From contig NZ_LGED01000010.1 in assembly GCF_001280085.1 (NCBI RefSeq), positions 1 to 18,626 on the forward strand: a stretch of DNA of 18,626 nucleotides, written 5' to 3'. Under the pieces are notes generated by a model. It was not told the origin of the DNA, made no database searches, and saw nothing but the letters and a program-made list of their open reading frames with translations. Shown here one piece after another: positions 1 through 7,711 of the stretch (its first letter is position 1; each line of letters opens with the position of its first letter). This DNA comes from Saccharothrix sp. NRRL B-16348. Lineage in GTDB: Bacteria > Actinomycetota > Actinomycetes > Mycobacteriales > Pseudonocardiaceae. The position numbers were made by a program, and so were the translations under genes.

Positions 1-90
1 CGATGGGAACGACGCGATGACATCCACGAGGCCTTTCTCGGCCTCGCCACCTGCATCATCTGCTACCGACACGTCCAACGATTCTGTTAG
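1..90 (+). mobile_element. IS5-type transposase, C-terminal tail (cut by window edge)
   Basis: The frame is open from base 1 and ends at the TAG at 88-90. It encodes 29 residues of the form RWERRDDIHEAFLGLATC...YRHVQRFC. The RWERR-DIHEAFL pattern followed by a short hydrophobic stretch and a terminal R-x-C is how many actinobacterial IS5-family DDE transposases end; this is recognition from memory. The rest of the gene lies to the left of the window. Immediately after the stop the sequence reads as the middle of a serine recombinase, so the right end of the insertion sequence must lie close to position 90. I did not identify its terminal inverted repeat because the left end is not visible. 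Confidence 0.6.
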
Positions 91-111
91 GACCAGTTAG
101 AGCGGTACGGG

Positions 112-1575
112 GTGCAGTTGTGGCTGCCGGAGGCCGAGGGGCCGGTGGACTTCGGCAACCCCGCGCACGAAGCGTTGCTGGCGTTGCACTCGCTCACGGA
201 GGTGCTGCGTTCCCGGCATCGTGTCGTCACCGTGATGCGGATGCAGACCGTCGAGCAGGGACGCTACCTCGGAGGCAGGCCGCCCTACGGCTACGGTCTC
301 GTGGACGCCGGGCCGCACCCGAATCGGGCGTTGGCGCGGCGCGGGGTGCGGCAGCAGCGGCTCATGCCGAACCCGGCCACCGCTCCCACCGTGAAGCTGA
401 TCTTCTCCTTGCGTCTGGCCGGGCACAGTGCTGCGGGTATCGCCCGTCACCTCAACGAGCAGTCGGTGCCCAGTCCGTCGAGCGCGGACGCGGAACGCGA
501 CCGGCATCGGGTCGATCCGGGTTGGTCGCTGCGTACGGTGGTGGAGATCCTGGGCAATCCGCGCTACACCGGTCGTCAGGTGTGGAATCGCACGAGCGCC
601 GACCGCGCCACCCGCTCGCCGAGCGGTCGTCGGACCAGCGTGCGCAACGAGCAGTACGCCTGGGCGATCTCGACCCGCATCGCCCACGTGCCGTTGGTGT
701 CCGAGCAGGACTTCGTCGCCGCCCAGACCATCCAGGCCACCAGGAACAGCACGAGCCGTGCCGACACCGATGGCGGCGAGTGCGTCTACTTGTTGGCGGG
801 CAGGCTCCAGTGCGGGTTGTGCAGGCGGAAGATGGACTCACACCGCTCTCACGGTCGTGCCGCCTACCGCTGCCGTCACGGTCACACCAGCTCCCGTACC
901 CGACCGGAGGGCGCGCCGGGCAACCTCTACTTGCGCGAGGACCACCTGCTCGGCCGCATCGCGCCACACCTCACCGCCGCGGGCATCGCCGACAACCCAG
1001 GCCCGGAGCAGACCGCACGGCTGGTCGACGAGCTCGGGCTCGTCTTCCGCTGCGACGCTACGGGGGTCGCGCTGCTCGACCGCGGCAGTACCGGGCGAGC
1101 GCGCACATCACGCAGTAGTTTGGCACCGCAGCGTGTCTATGGCAGGCCCGGAACCGAAGATGGTGGAAAGGCAGGCGAACAACTCCTGCTGGCCGTGAGC
1201 TGCGCGACGGCCTCTGAGGCGGATCAGCCCGATGCACCAGCGGGCCAGGTCGATGCACTGGCTCACAGAACTCGCCCCACGCGCCAGCCTCTCCAGCGAC
1301 CGGTCCGCCTGGCAGCGCCCCAGCGTCGGCGCGAGCAGACCGGGTTCCACGTCGCCCTCGGCACCACCCGTTCGCGGAACGCATCTCGGGCCGGGGGAGC
1401 TGAGTACCCGCTGCCGGGCCAGCACTGCCGTGACCGCGGTCGACAGGTCGTGGGACGAGCTGGGCGCCGCCCACTGCTCCTGCCCCCGCACCGGCAGACA
1501 CCCTACGAGCAGCGACCATCGGGTAGGGTCGAAGCAGCGTCGGGAAACACAATGCCCCACGAGACTCCCAGGTGA
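112..1575 (+). pseudogene. Serine recombinase lacking its catalytic domain (remnant)
   Basis: This is a large serine recombinase of the actinobacterial integrase type without its N-terminal resolvase domain. Homology begins at base 91, just after the transposase stop, with DQLERYGVQLWLPE, and continues with GRYLGGRPPYGYGLVDAGPH, the recombinase domain (NPRYTGRQVWNR) and a zinc ribbon (CGLC, later Cys). The nucleophilic serine region that should precede this is absent, which fits disruption by the adjacent insertion sequence. The usual ARE/SKRE segment after the catalytic core also looks drifted (LHSLTEVLRSRHRV). Recognisable recombinase ends near 1085. The frame stays open to 1575, but that tail is low-complexity Arg/Pro/Ala sequence and is probably not recombinase. 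The GTG at 112 is only the first in-frame start. No recombination activity is expected. A second, more complete member of the family lies at 13994-15806. Confidence 0.75.
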
Positions 1576-1662
1576 CCTGGAGATATCTCGCGGGGCAAAT
1601 TATGTGTCCGAGGAGCGACTTGTTCACTATTCACACAAGTCGCTCTTCGCGATTTCGCTTGA
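1111..1662. other. Unassigned region, possible degraded insertion-sequence debris
   Basis: Beyond the recombinase remnant no frame gives a convincing protein, although all are fairly open because GC is high. On the minus strand a 150-codon frame (about 1560 to 1108) contains AVTAVLARQRVLSSP, which vaguely recalls the start of an actinobacterial transposase, but the similarity does not continue in any frame. The region lies between two mobile-gene remnants and the start of the lower-GC island, so decayed mobile DNA is the simplest reading. From about 1580 the GC falls sharply. Confidence 0.3.
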
Positions 1663-1721
1663 CTTTGTCCGGGTGGCTCTGCCCTAACCATATCGTCAGG
1701 GCAGAGCCACCCGGACGAAGT
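1662..1721. terminator. Long perfect-stem hairpin, probable bidirectional terminator
   Basis: Two 19-base arms, 1667-1685 and 1698-1716, are exact reverse complements around a 12-base loop. With one G-T type mismatch the stem extends to about 24 bp (1662-1685 with 1698-1721). It lies between the plus-strand recombinase remnant and the minus-strand TPR gene that ends at 1797, where a shared terminator would be expected. A second small hairpin follows at 1731-1737/1746-1752 (GAAGATA/TATCTTC). There is no long T-run, which is common for actinobacterial terminators. The stem carries the GTCCGGGTGGC sequence that recurs near 15850. Confidence 0.6.
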
Positions 1722-1796
1722 TATATAGCAGAAGATAGCTGGCTGTATCTTCATTTAAGAATTTTTAAATAGTCACTGTTGTGTTCTGATGTGCGC

Positions 1797-4079
1797 TCAC
1801 CACCACGGTTGACATACTGACCCGTCTGGCTCGAGTCCGTACTTCTTTATGCGATCTTCATTTCTTTTGTCGATGGTGCCGTAGAGAATCGCGGCGAATG
1901 GGTCACCACCTGCGCGTGCTTGCTGCCATACGTCATTAGCCTCATTGTGCAAGCCGCGTCGCTGCAATCGGGCTGCGAGTAGAGGCCCAACGAAAGGCGA
2001 TCCACGTTCGAATGCTTCCTTGAGCACCTCTTCTGCTTCGTCCTCCCTCTTGTATTTGGTAAAATGTATGGCCAACCATAAGTCGGCTAGTGGCTCTTTT
2101 TCCGCTACAGCCTCACGAAGTATTTCCTCGGCTTCTTCGTGTCGCGACTGTTCATTCAAGATATCGACGAGTTTGGAGCGGATAAGTCCGGGTTGTCCTG
2201 ATGTGATGGCTTGACGTAGCACTTCTTCTGCTTCATCGAGCCGGTTGTGACGACAGAGAAAATCCGCAAGAGCGGATTCGCTGTGATCGGCAGCGTCTGT
2301 CGTTTTTGTGCGAAGCAAAGTTTCAGCTTCATCATGGTTTCCCCGGCCTTCGAGGACTCTGGAAAGTGGTGCTGTCGCTGTGAGGTCGCCTTCGGCCAGA
2401 GCTTGAACTAAAAGTTTTTCGGCTTCAGCTACACGCTTGGTTCTGATGAAGAGTTCCGCTAATTGTCTTTTGGAGTAGCTATCGCCCTGCCGAACGGCTT
2501 CTTGTCTTATTTCTTCTTCTTCAGCCCATCGGCCTTTTTGTTGTAGCATGTAGGCAAGAGATGACCGTGCCTCTGCTTCATTCACGATTCCTGCACGCAA
2601 TAGATCCTCGGCGACCTTCCCTCGCCCTTGATCGTTGTACATGTTCGCTAGTTCGGTACGAGCGTGCGCAGATCCTTTACCTATTGCCTTCAAGTAGAAC
2701 TTCTCAGCTGTTCTTAAGAGGATTCGATCCTGGGCGCTTTTTGCAACTCTAAGTAGGTCATCCATATCTTCGGTATAGTTTAATAACTGCTCCCACAGTT
2801 GCATCGGCGGAAGAATGGAACGTCTTTGTTCGCTGCCACGTTGTGCTAAGTAGTCTGCGACAGTGTAGCCATTAGCTACACTCATCTCGTTGCCCAGTTG
2901 AAGAAGCGCGCTAGTTGCACCCTTGACGCGCTTACTTGCGAATTTTATCGCGTCGGTATACCAATTCGGTGCTGCCTGAGCGCGTTCGGTTGGTGAGAGA
3001 TAGAGAGGAGTCGCGGACTTAAGAAACTGATCCGATACGGCACCTTTGACACCGAGCCGCCATATATCAATTGCGGCGGTCAGAATAGCTCTTCCGACCG
3101 CCGTTGGCGCACTCTCCCAGCGTCGTATCAGCTCAGGCGCTGCAGCTAACATCTGAGTTAAGCCGAAGTGAGAGCTCTGCAAGGCCTCCGCGATTCGATC
3201 GTCTTTTTGAGAAACTTCACGTGCGCGTTGGATCTCCTGCTTTGTAAACGAGTCTGAAACATCTATGGTGATGCTTAACCGCAGAACTTCCCGCCCTCTT
3301 CCAGGCGGGATCGAAGATTGCGATTCACGCTCTAAGTAATTATAGTACAAATCTGGCCATATGGTACCTATAATGATGGTAGGGCCGCTTGCATTCAGAA
3401 TTTTCTGTACTGTGTTGGATGTGATAGCGTTCTCGCCGTCCAGGTATTGCTGAATTTCATCGAGCCAAATAATCGTCTTGCGAAGTGTTACTCCACTGTT
3501 TACGACGTCATTCAATGATTTTCCATCTTTGGGGCGGAAAACTTGCCACTGTGGCGCTACGGCCTTGGCTCCTTCGTACGCGCACCTCGTTTTTCCTGCC
3601 GAAGAGTTCCCTATCAATAGCAGAAAGCCGTTCTTCTTTGCCGTCGCACTCAGTACTTGGCGAATCTCTTCGTCGATGTCTCTGGTAACGTATTGTGGAA
3701 GATTCCAATCGCTCGCATTGGAATCAGATGTGTCAATTTTGGCTCTTACTGCAGCATGAACGCCTAGTTGGTTCGGCGGGATGCTTTGAAGGCGAGGAAG
3801 CTTATTGCTGCTTCCTAATTCCCGAAGTAGAGCTTGTTCGCCACCGATTTGGCGCTGATGCCGCATTCTCCGGTGGTCGATAGTGGCTTTTACTTCTGAC
3901 TGAGCCCAACTCGCTATGTAGGCAGTTATAACACCTAATGCTGCTGATGCGGCTGGGATAACCCATGAAGGCCAATCTGTGCGGAGATTTTTTAGTGCTG
4001 CTATGCTTCCTGTGGTCACACTTACGAAAATCACGGCTATTACGAGCCAGCGTGTCAGAGTTGTTGAGCGGCCAGGCAT
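1797..4079 (-). CDS. Membrane-anchored P-loop NTPase with TPR/Sel1-like repeats
   Basis: The 760-residue product has two hydrophobic segments near the N-terminus (about residues 11-29 and 38-57), then a basic linker and a P-loop ATPase domain. Walker A is GNSSAGKT at 157-164 and Walker B is TIIWLDE at 202-208. From about residue 455 to the end it is built of helical TPR/Sel1-type units, with recurring patterns such as DEAEEVLRQA, EEAEEILREA and DEAEEVLKEA. A nucleotide switch plus a repeat sensor is the STAND-like plan, which suggests a membrane-tethered sensor or signalling ATPase, possibly in defence; this function is inferred. I cannot assign a named family. Its GC content and codon use are far lower than those of the flanking genes, a sign of recent transfer. 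The ATG at 4079 has only a weak ribosome binding site, but it places the membrane segments at the start of the protein. It is transcribed alone. Confidence 0.8.
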   Translation of the reverse strand: MPGRSTTLTRWLVIAVIFVSVTTGSIAALKNLRTDWPSWVIPAASAALGVITAYIASWAQSEVKATIDHRRMRHQRQIGGEQALLRELGSSNKLPRLQSIPPNQLGVHAAVRAKIDTSDSNASDWNLPQYVTRDIDEEIRQVLSATAKKNGFLLLIGNSSAGKTRCAYEGAKAVAPQWQVFRPKDGKSLNDVVNSGVTLRKTIIWLDEIQQYLDGENAITSNTVQKILNASGPTIIIGTIWPDLYYNYLERESQSSIPPGRGREVLRLSITIDVSDSFTKQEIQRAREVSQKDDRIAEALQSSHFGLTQMLAAAPELIRRWESAPTAVGRAILTAAIDIWRLGVKGAVSDQFLKSATPLYLSPTERAQAAPNWYTDAIKFASKRVKGATSALLQLGNEMSVANGYTVADYLAQRGSEQRRSILPPMQLWEQLLNYTEDMDDLLRVAKSAQDRILLRTAEKFYLKAIGKGSAHARTELANMYNDQGRGKVAEDLLRAGIVNEAEARSSLAYMLQQKGRWAEEEEIRQEAVRQGDSYSKRQLAELFIRTKRVAEAEKLLVQALAEGDLTATAPLSRVLEGRGNHDEAETLLRTKTTDAADHSESALADFLCRHNRLDEAEEVLRQAITSGQPGLIRSKLVDILNEQSRHEEAEEILREAVAEKEPLADLWLAIHFTKYKREDEAEEVLKEAFERGSPFVGPLLAARLQRRGLHNEANDVWQQARAGGDPFAAILYGTIDKRNEDRIKKYGLEPDGSVCQPWW

Positions 4080-4272
4080 CCGTCAAGTATGCCATCATCG
4101 ATGACCCATGGGAAGAGTCTCGTTCGAGACCTGAGTGCCTATTGATTCGATTTTGATCACATCATGGCCGATGAGGCTCACAGTGTCTCGGTTTCTGATG
4201 GTCTGTCCCGTCTCGTGGGGCATAATCTCCTGCGTGTCTGAAGATGAGCCGGTTCAGCCCGAAGTGAAATGA
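4080..4272. promoter_or_regulatory. Upstream region of the TPR-ATPase gene
   Basis: This AT-richer gap is probably where the minus-strand TPR gene is transcribed from. A perfect 14-base palindrome, GTCTCGTTCGAGAC, sits at 4117-4130, about 38 bases upstream of the start codon, and could be an operator. The half-site GTCTCG recurs further upstream near 4190 and 4213. I cannot place a promoter with confidence. Confidence 0.3.
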
Positions 4273-4509
4273 ATGGCGAAGCCTTGCGCTACCTCAATCT
4301 TTGAGATTCGCGCTTCCGTATGCATCAAGAAGTGCGAATGCGGACGGCTTCTTTCGTTTTTTCAGTACGGAGATTTGATCCACTGGGATCGTAGTGAAAT
4401 GAAGGCGGCGGAATTTGTCGCATCCACTCCCTGGGGAGACGAGGCCGCAAGAGCGGAATACTGGCGTTGCGCGCTTTTGGCGAGCGATGACTTCATGCTT
4501 AAGTGGTGA
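4273..4509 (+). CDS. Small Cys/Trp-containing hypothetical protein (doubtful)
   Basis: This 78-codon open frame starts at an ATG following GAAGTGAAATGA, which gives only a weak ribosome binding site. The product has cysteines arranged as CIKKCEC and several tryptophans, and ends DDFMLKW. Its base composition resembles that of the neighbouring TPR gene, so it belongs to the same lower-GC island. I recognise no family. The opposite strand is also open over most of this stretch, so the choice of strand is uncertain. It may be a small metal-binding protein, the remnant of a larger gene, or noncoding. Confidence 0.3.
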   Translation: MAKPCATSIFEIRASVCIKKCECGRLLSFFQYGDLIHWDRSEMKAAEFVASTPWGDEAARAEYWRCALLASDDFMLKW

Positions 4510-4746
4510 CCATTGCAATTCATTGAAGTCGTAGTGCCGCTTATGCCATTCCCATATAGGGTATTCACTCTTGGTCTCGTCGGCTCTGGGACGGCTTCCG
4601 CTTCCCAGTAATTAGACTATTGCCCGCTTGTATATCGCGGCCACCGTGGTTGATGACCCCGTAGGTCCATGTAGGTCAGCTACAGGCCCTTCTTCTTGGC
4701 GGGACCGTTGGCCAAGCTCCTCGTCAGCGGATCGTCTGAGGTGGTG
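4510..4746. other. Gap at the edge of the lower-GC island
   Basis: I see no gene, tRNA or clear hairpin here. Composition changes from the AT-richer island (to about 4620) back to high GC by about 4700. The promoter of the following three-gene cluster is likely to be inside this gap. Confidence 0.3.
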
Positions 4747-4965
4747 ATGGTTGTGGTGTGGAGTGATTTGGCGAGTGATCTCGGCGGCGTCGTGCTGTTC
4801 TTGGTGTGGCTCGTGATCCCTCTGCTCTACCTCGTCGCCGTCGGTAGGCGATACGTGCGGCAGTGCCAGGAGAACGCACAGGCGGCGGTTTGGGCGCGGG
4901 ATGAGGTGTGCCTGATCCGTGAGGAGCAGAGGGAAGGCAGTCATGACGGTGACGCTGGTGAGTGA
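4747..4965 (+). CDS. Small single-pass membrane protein
   Basis: The product is 72 residues. After a short acidic N-terminus there is one strong hydrophobic segment, GGVVLFLVWLVIPLLYLVAV, followed by a positively charged stretch (GRRYVRQ), predicting a single membrane helix with the C-terminus in the cytoplasm. The frame is open further upstream to a TTG at 4696, but the ATG at 4747 has GAGG five bases before it (4738-4741) and is preferred. The gene overlaps the start of the next one by 23 bases, so the two are probably co-transcribed. The family is not recognised; a link to the element's transfer or maintenance genes is a guess. Confidence 0.5.
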   Translation: MVVVWSDLASDLGGVVLFLVWLVIPLLYLVAVGRRYVRQCQENAQAAVWARDEVCLIREEQREGSHDGDAGE

Positions 4966-5278
4966 CGGCGAACAGGGAGAGGGTGGGGAGAAGCCCGTCT
5001 CGCTGTTTGATGACCCGAAGGTCGTCGGTGAGGTTCAAGAGTTCGTGGACGACCAGGCTCCGCGGGTGTTCGCGGTGGTGCAGGAGACGTTCGGGCCGCC
5101 GGAGGATCTGAACATCGTGGCGTGGGGGATGACCACCAAGACCGGTGTCGAGGTGATCAGCGTGCACGGTGGGATGCGCATGGGTCTCCAGTCGGCGGAG
5201 AACGCGCTGATCTTCTACCGGGCCGGTGGGGGTGCGAACCCTCGCATCTTCTGGGTCGGGGGCAACGGTGGCGAGTAA
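4943..5278 (+). CDS. Hypothetical protein of 111 residues
   Basis: The ATG at 4943 follows a good site (GAGGGAAGG, about five bases upstream) and is preferred over the in-frame upstream start at 4919. The product begins MTVTLVSDGEQ, has an acidic, helix-prone middle (VGEVQEFVDDQAPRVFAVVQ) and a more hydrophobic C-terminal half with VEVISVHGGMRMGLQSAENA and a Gly-rich end. It has no signal peptide or membrane segment. I recognise no domain. Its last bases overlap the start of the prim-pol-like gene (GTG at 5268, stop ending 5278), indicating translational coupling. Confidence 0.55.
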   Translation: MTVTLVSDGEQGEGGEKPVSLFDDPKVVGEVQEFVDDQAPRVFAVVQETFGPPEDLNIVAWGMTTKTGVEVISVHGGMRMGLQSAENALIFYRAGGGANPRIFWVGGNGGE

Positions 5279-5825
5279 CGGGCTGGAGACCGCGCTGGAG
5301 TGCGTCGGGCGCGGGTGGCCGGTAGTACCGGGTGCGCTGTGGGTCGGTGACTCCTATGTCGATCCGGTGACGAACGCTGAGTGCGATGCGCTGGCCTTGT
5401 CGTCGCCTGCGATGGCGACGCTGGACCCGGAGGAGGTCCGGCGGTTGTGGCCGGTGTCGGACGGCGGGGTCACGCGGTCGGCGTTGGCTGTGCTGGGCAA
5501 GCTGATGGCCGCGGTGGTGGTCGAGCCTGAGCTGGCGCGGCGGGTGGTCGAGTCGGAGGCGTTCCGGGCGTCGCCGACGCCGGTGGTGATGCTTCCGGTT
5601 CCGACGTTCGGCCTGATGATCGAGTCGGCGGTGTTCGTGGTGTCGTCGGCGGAGGGGGTGGAGGAGAGGTTGGTCTTTCCTCGGGGCTCGATGCTGCCGC
5701 TGCCGCCCGCCGTGGTGGAAGGGCACAAGGCGGAGTGGCTGGTGTCGCCGGCCGAGTGCGACGGGCCGATGAGCGGTCGGGAGTTGGCGGACCTGTTGGC
5801 GCTGGAGACCTCCAACCGTCGTTGA
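5268..5825 (+). CDS. Short prim-pol-like (bifunctional primase/polymerase N-terminal) protein
   Basis: The 185-residue product opens with ETALECVGRGWPVVPGALW, the typical start of the bifunctional DNA primase/polymerase (prim-pol) family, where an Ala-rich helix precedes a GWPV-x-P strand. It continues with DPVTNAECD and PVVMLPVPTFG and ends in a short helix. Genuine prim-pol replication proteins are much longer and carry a DxD metal motif and a helicase domain, neither of which I can see, so this is likely a truncated or non-catalytic relative. AICE elements can use a prim-pol type replication initiator, so a vestigial replication role is possible. The GTG at 5268 has a GGGGG site five bases upstream. 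It is the last gene of its cluster and is followed by a hairpin. Confidence 0.55.
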   Translation: MASNGLETALECVGRGWPVVPGALWVGDSYVDPVTNAECDALALSSPAMATLDPEEVRRLWPVSDGGVTRSALAVLGKLMAAVVVEPELARRVVESEAFRASPTPVVMLPVPTFGLMIESAVFVVSSAEGVEERLVFPRGSMLPLPPAVVEGHKAEWLVSPAECDGPMSGRELADLLALETSNRR

Positions 5826-5877
5826 CCGCGCTCTGACGGTTGGGCATGGGGTGCCGGACGCCTCCCCCGGCACCTGT

Positions 5878-6067
5878 GGGACGGGACGGCCGTGTGCGAA
5901 CCATCCATTCGGATGGCGTCGCGCACGGCCGTTTCGTGCGTTTGGGACGGGTTGGATTGTCCCGTCCCGGTCGTCATTTTGGCGTGTTTGCGCTGGTCAT
6001 CAGCGGTGCGCGAGGTGTCCCGTTGGTCGGGACGGGCTGGCGTGACGGGACGGGGTTCCGGGACGGG
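5878..6067. repeat. Cluster of six GGGACGGG repeats upstream of HTH-Nudix gene 1
   Basis: The octamer GGGACGGG occurs at 5878-5885, 5944-5951, 6029-6036, 6047-6054 and 6060-6067, and in reverse complement at 5961-5968. The copies at 5944 and 5961 form an inverted repeat with a nine-base spacer. The three right-hand copies are closely packed and end 70 bases before the ATG at 6137. This is far denser than background and suggests protein-binding sites (operator or iteron-like) for the downstream regulator or for replication. The last two copies also make a G-quadruplex-type pattern. Confidence 0.6.
5887..5931 (+). terminator. Compound hairpin after the prim-pol-like gene
   Basis: The outer arms CGGCCGTGTGCG (5887-5898) and CGCGCACGGCCG (5920-5931) pair over 12 bases with one G-U type mismatch. 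Inside them CCATCC (5901-5906) and GGATGG (5911-5916) form a perfect stem with a four-base loop. TTT follows directly. It lies 60 bases beyond the stop at 5825, the expected place for a terminator. Confidence 0.6.
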
Positions 6068-6136
6068 TAGCAGCTACGTCGTGACACACTGAAATCAACG
6101 GCTTGTCAGCGCGGAATCAGCCGGTGAGAGGTGGTC

Positions 6137-7711
6137 ATGCGGACGGCGCGGACGGTGCTTGAGCAGAAGATCTGGGACCGACAGCAGACGCTGGAGGAGT
6201 TCGCCGAGTACGTCGAGGTCTTCGCGCGGGAGGCCGGCGAACCCGGCACGATCAGCTTGCGTCACCTCCACAGGCTGGCTGCGGGGCGGAGGTCGTCCGG
6301 TCAGCCGCTCGGTCCGGTCCGGCCGGTGACTGCTCGGCTGTTGGAGAAGATCTTCCGGACCAGCATCCACGAGCTGTTGGCGGAACCTTCGGCTGCTGGG
6401 TCCGCGGGGAACGACGTCGGCAAGTTGGACGTGCGTGCGAACGCCGACTTGGCTGACATGGCGGATTGGTTGGACGAGCGGGCTGGGTGGGCACCAGGGG
6501 AGAGCCGGGCGAAGGTGCACGCCAAGCTCGCCACGTTCGAGGCCGGTGCGCTGGTCGACCGGCGGTATCGGCGCGCGAGGGTGAGTCGGGAGCAGATCGT
6601 TCGTGCGCTCCGCGCGTACTACCGACGTGGAGTCGCGGGACACGGCATGTACCGCGTGCGTTGTGGTGGCGAAGACGTCAAGACCAGCATCCTCGCTCGT
6701 CCCGAGTGGCTTGATCAGCCCGCTTCGTTGACGGCGGAGAACGACCGCCTGGTGCTCGCGGGCCGCCGTGATGGCCCGCGCGCTGCCCTGAGTGAAGCGG
6801 CGGCGGAAGCGGCTGTGGCACGGCTCGCGGAATGGGCCGCGTTGGACGTGCGGGTCATGAACCTGCCGCTCTACCGGCTGCTGCGCGTAGACGTCGGTTC
6901 GGCCATCGAGGGCACGGTGGGGCTGGTGGACTTCGCCGAGTACGCGTTGACGGCGGACCTGCTCGAAGGGGAGCTGGTCGAGGCGGTGGTCTCTGGCGCG
7001 AGAACCGGTGCGCTGCCGCTTCGGGACGAGTTCTTGCCGAATCTCGATGCAGTGCTCGATCTGCCGGGACGCGTGTGCGCAGGCGGTGTGCTGGCGCTAT
7101 GTGCGATCGCTCGTCCGCGTGATCCGTACCGTGGGGCGCCGGACTACGCGCTGCTGGTACAGGAACGGTCAGGGCATGTGCTCAACACGTCCGGGCGGCT
7201 TGCCGTTGTGCCGAAGGGGTTCCATCAGCCGTTGACCGATGTGCGTGCGGACGCGAGGGTCAGTGCCACGCTGCTCCGTGAGCTGGAGGAGGAGCTGTTC
7301 GGCCGCGACGAGGTGGACACCACGGTAGGGGAGGGTCGCGCGGCCTCGCCGATGCACCCTGGCCGGTGGTCTGCGCCGATGAGGTGGCTGCGTGATGATC
7401 CGAGCAGGATGCGGATGGAGTGCACCGGGTTCGGGTTCAACCTGGTGAGCGGGAATTACGAGTTCGCCAGTCTTGTGGTTATTGAGGACGAGGAGTTCTG
7501 GACGCGCTTCGGCGGGGCGGTTGAGGCCAACTGGGAAGCGTCTGGGTTGCGGTTGTATTCGAGCCTTGATGACGAATTGATCGCCGATTTGGTGACGTAC
7601 GAGTCCTGGAGCAACGAAGGGCTGTTCGCGTTGCTCCAAGGACTTCGGCGGCTTGCGGAGATCGGTGGCCTGCGGGTGAAGCTGCCGGCGATCGAGTTGT
7701 CAGGTCTGTGA
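6137..7711 (+). CDS. HTH regulator with degenerate Nudix-like C-terminal domain (paralogue 1)
   Basis: The 524-residue product begins MRTARTVLEQKIWDRQQTLE and continues through SLRHLHRLAAGRR to PVTARLLEKIF, an N-terminal HTH-type domain common in actinobacterial regulators. A middle region (about 110-330) is shared with the paralogue at 8047-9618, including a LDERAGWAPG segment and MNLPLYRLL. The C-terminal part contains KGFHQPL near residue 360 and RELEEELFG at 381-389. The latter preserves the RE-x2-EE metal-binding core of a Nudix box, but the preceding G-x5-E spacing is not canonical. It may be a DNA-binding switch that senses or hydrolyses a nucleotide-type ligand. The ATG at 6137 has GAGAGG five bases upstream and is preferred over the GTG at 6131. 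Its end overlaps the convergent cupin gene by 12 bases. The closest functional analogy on these elements is pSAM2 Pif, a Nudix protein conferring transfer immunity; that link is inferred. Confidence 0.7.
   Translation: MRTARTVLEQKIWDRQQTLEEFAEYVEVFAREAGEPGTISLRHLHRLAAGRRSSGQPLGPVRPVTARLLEKIFRTSIHELLAEPSAAGSAGNDVGKLDVRANADLADMADWLDERAGWAPGESRAKVHAKLATFEAGALVDRRYRRARVSREQIVRALRAYYRRGVAGHGMYRVRCGGEDVKTSILARPEWLDQPASLTAENDRLVLAGRRDGPRAALSEAAAEAAVARLAEWAALDVRVMNLPLYRLLRVDVGSAIEGTVGLVDFAEYALTADLLEGELVEAVVSGARTGALPLRDEFLPNLDAVLDLPGRVCAGGVLALCAIARPRDPYRGAPDYALLVQERSGHVLNTSGRLAVVPKGFHQPLTDVRADARVSATLLRELEEELFGRDEVDTTVGEGRAASPMHPGRWSAPMRWLRDDPSRMRMECTGFGFNLVSGNYEFASLVVIEDEEFWTRFGGAVEANWEASGLRLYSSLDDELIADLVTYESWSNEGLFALLQGLRRLAEIGGLRVKLPAIELSGL

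Noticed and set aside
1108..1560. Minus-strand frame with a possible transposase-like start
   Set aside because: The apparent similarity covers only about 15 residues and does not continue in any frame, so no gene is called.
4510..4746. Search for a tRNA or attachment site at the island edge
   Set aside because: No cloverleaf-like arms or tRNA 3' end could be seen.
5157..5977. Several minus-strand frames across the prim-pol-like gene
   Set aside because: Low-complexity Arg/His/Pro or Ser/Thr products typical of antisense frames; the plus-strand gene has good starts and coupling.
5878..6067. CRISPR-like array
   Set aside because: The repeated unit is only eight bases, spacing is irregular, and no cas genes are present.
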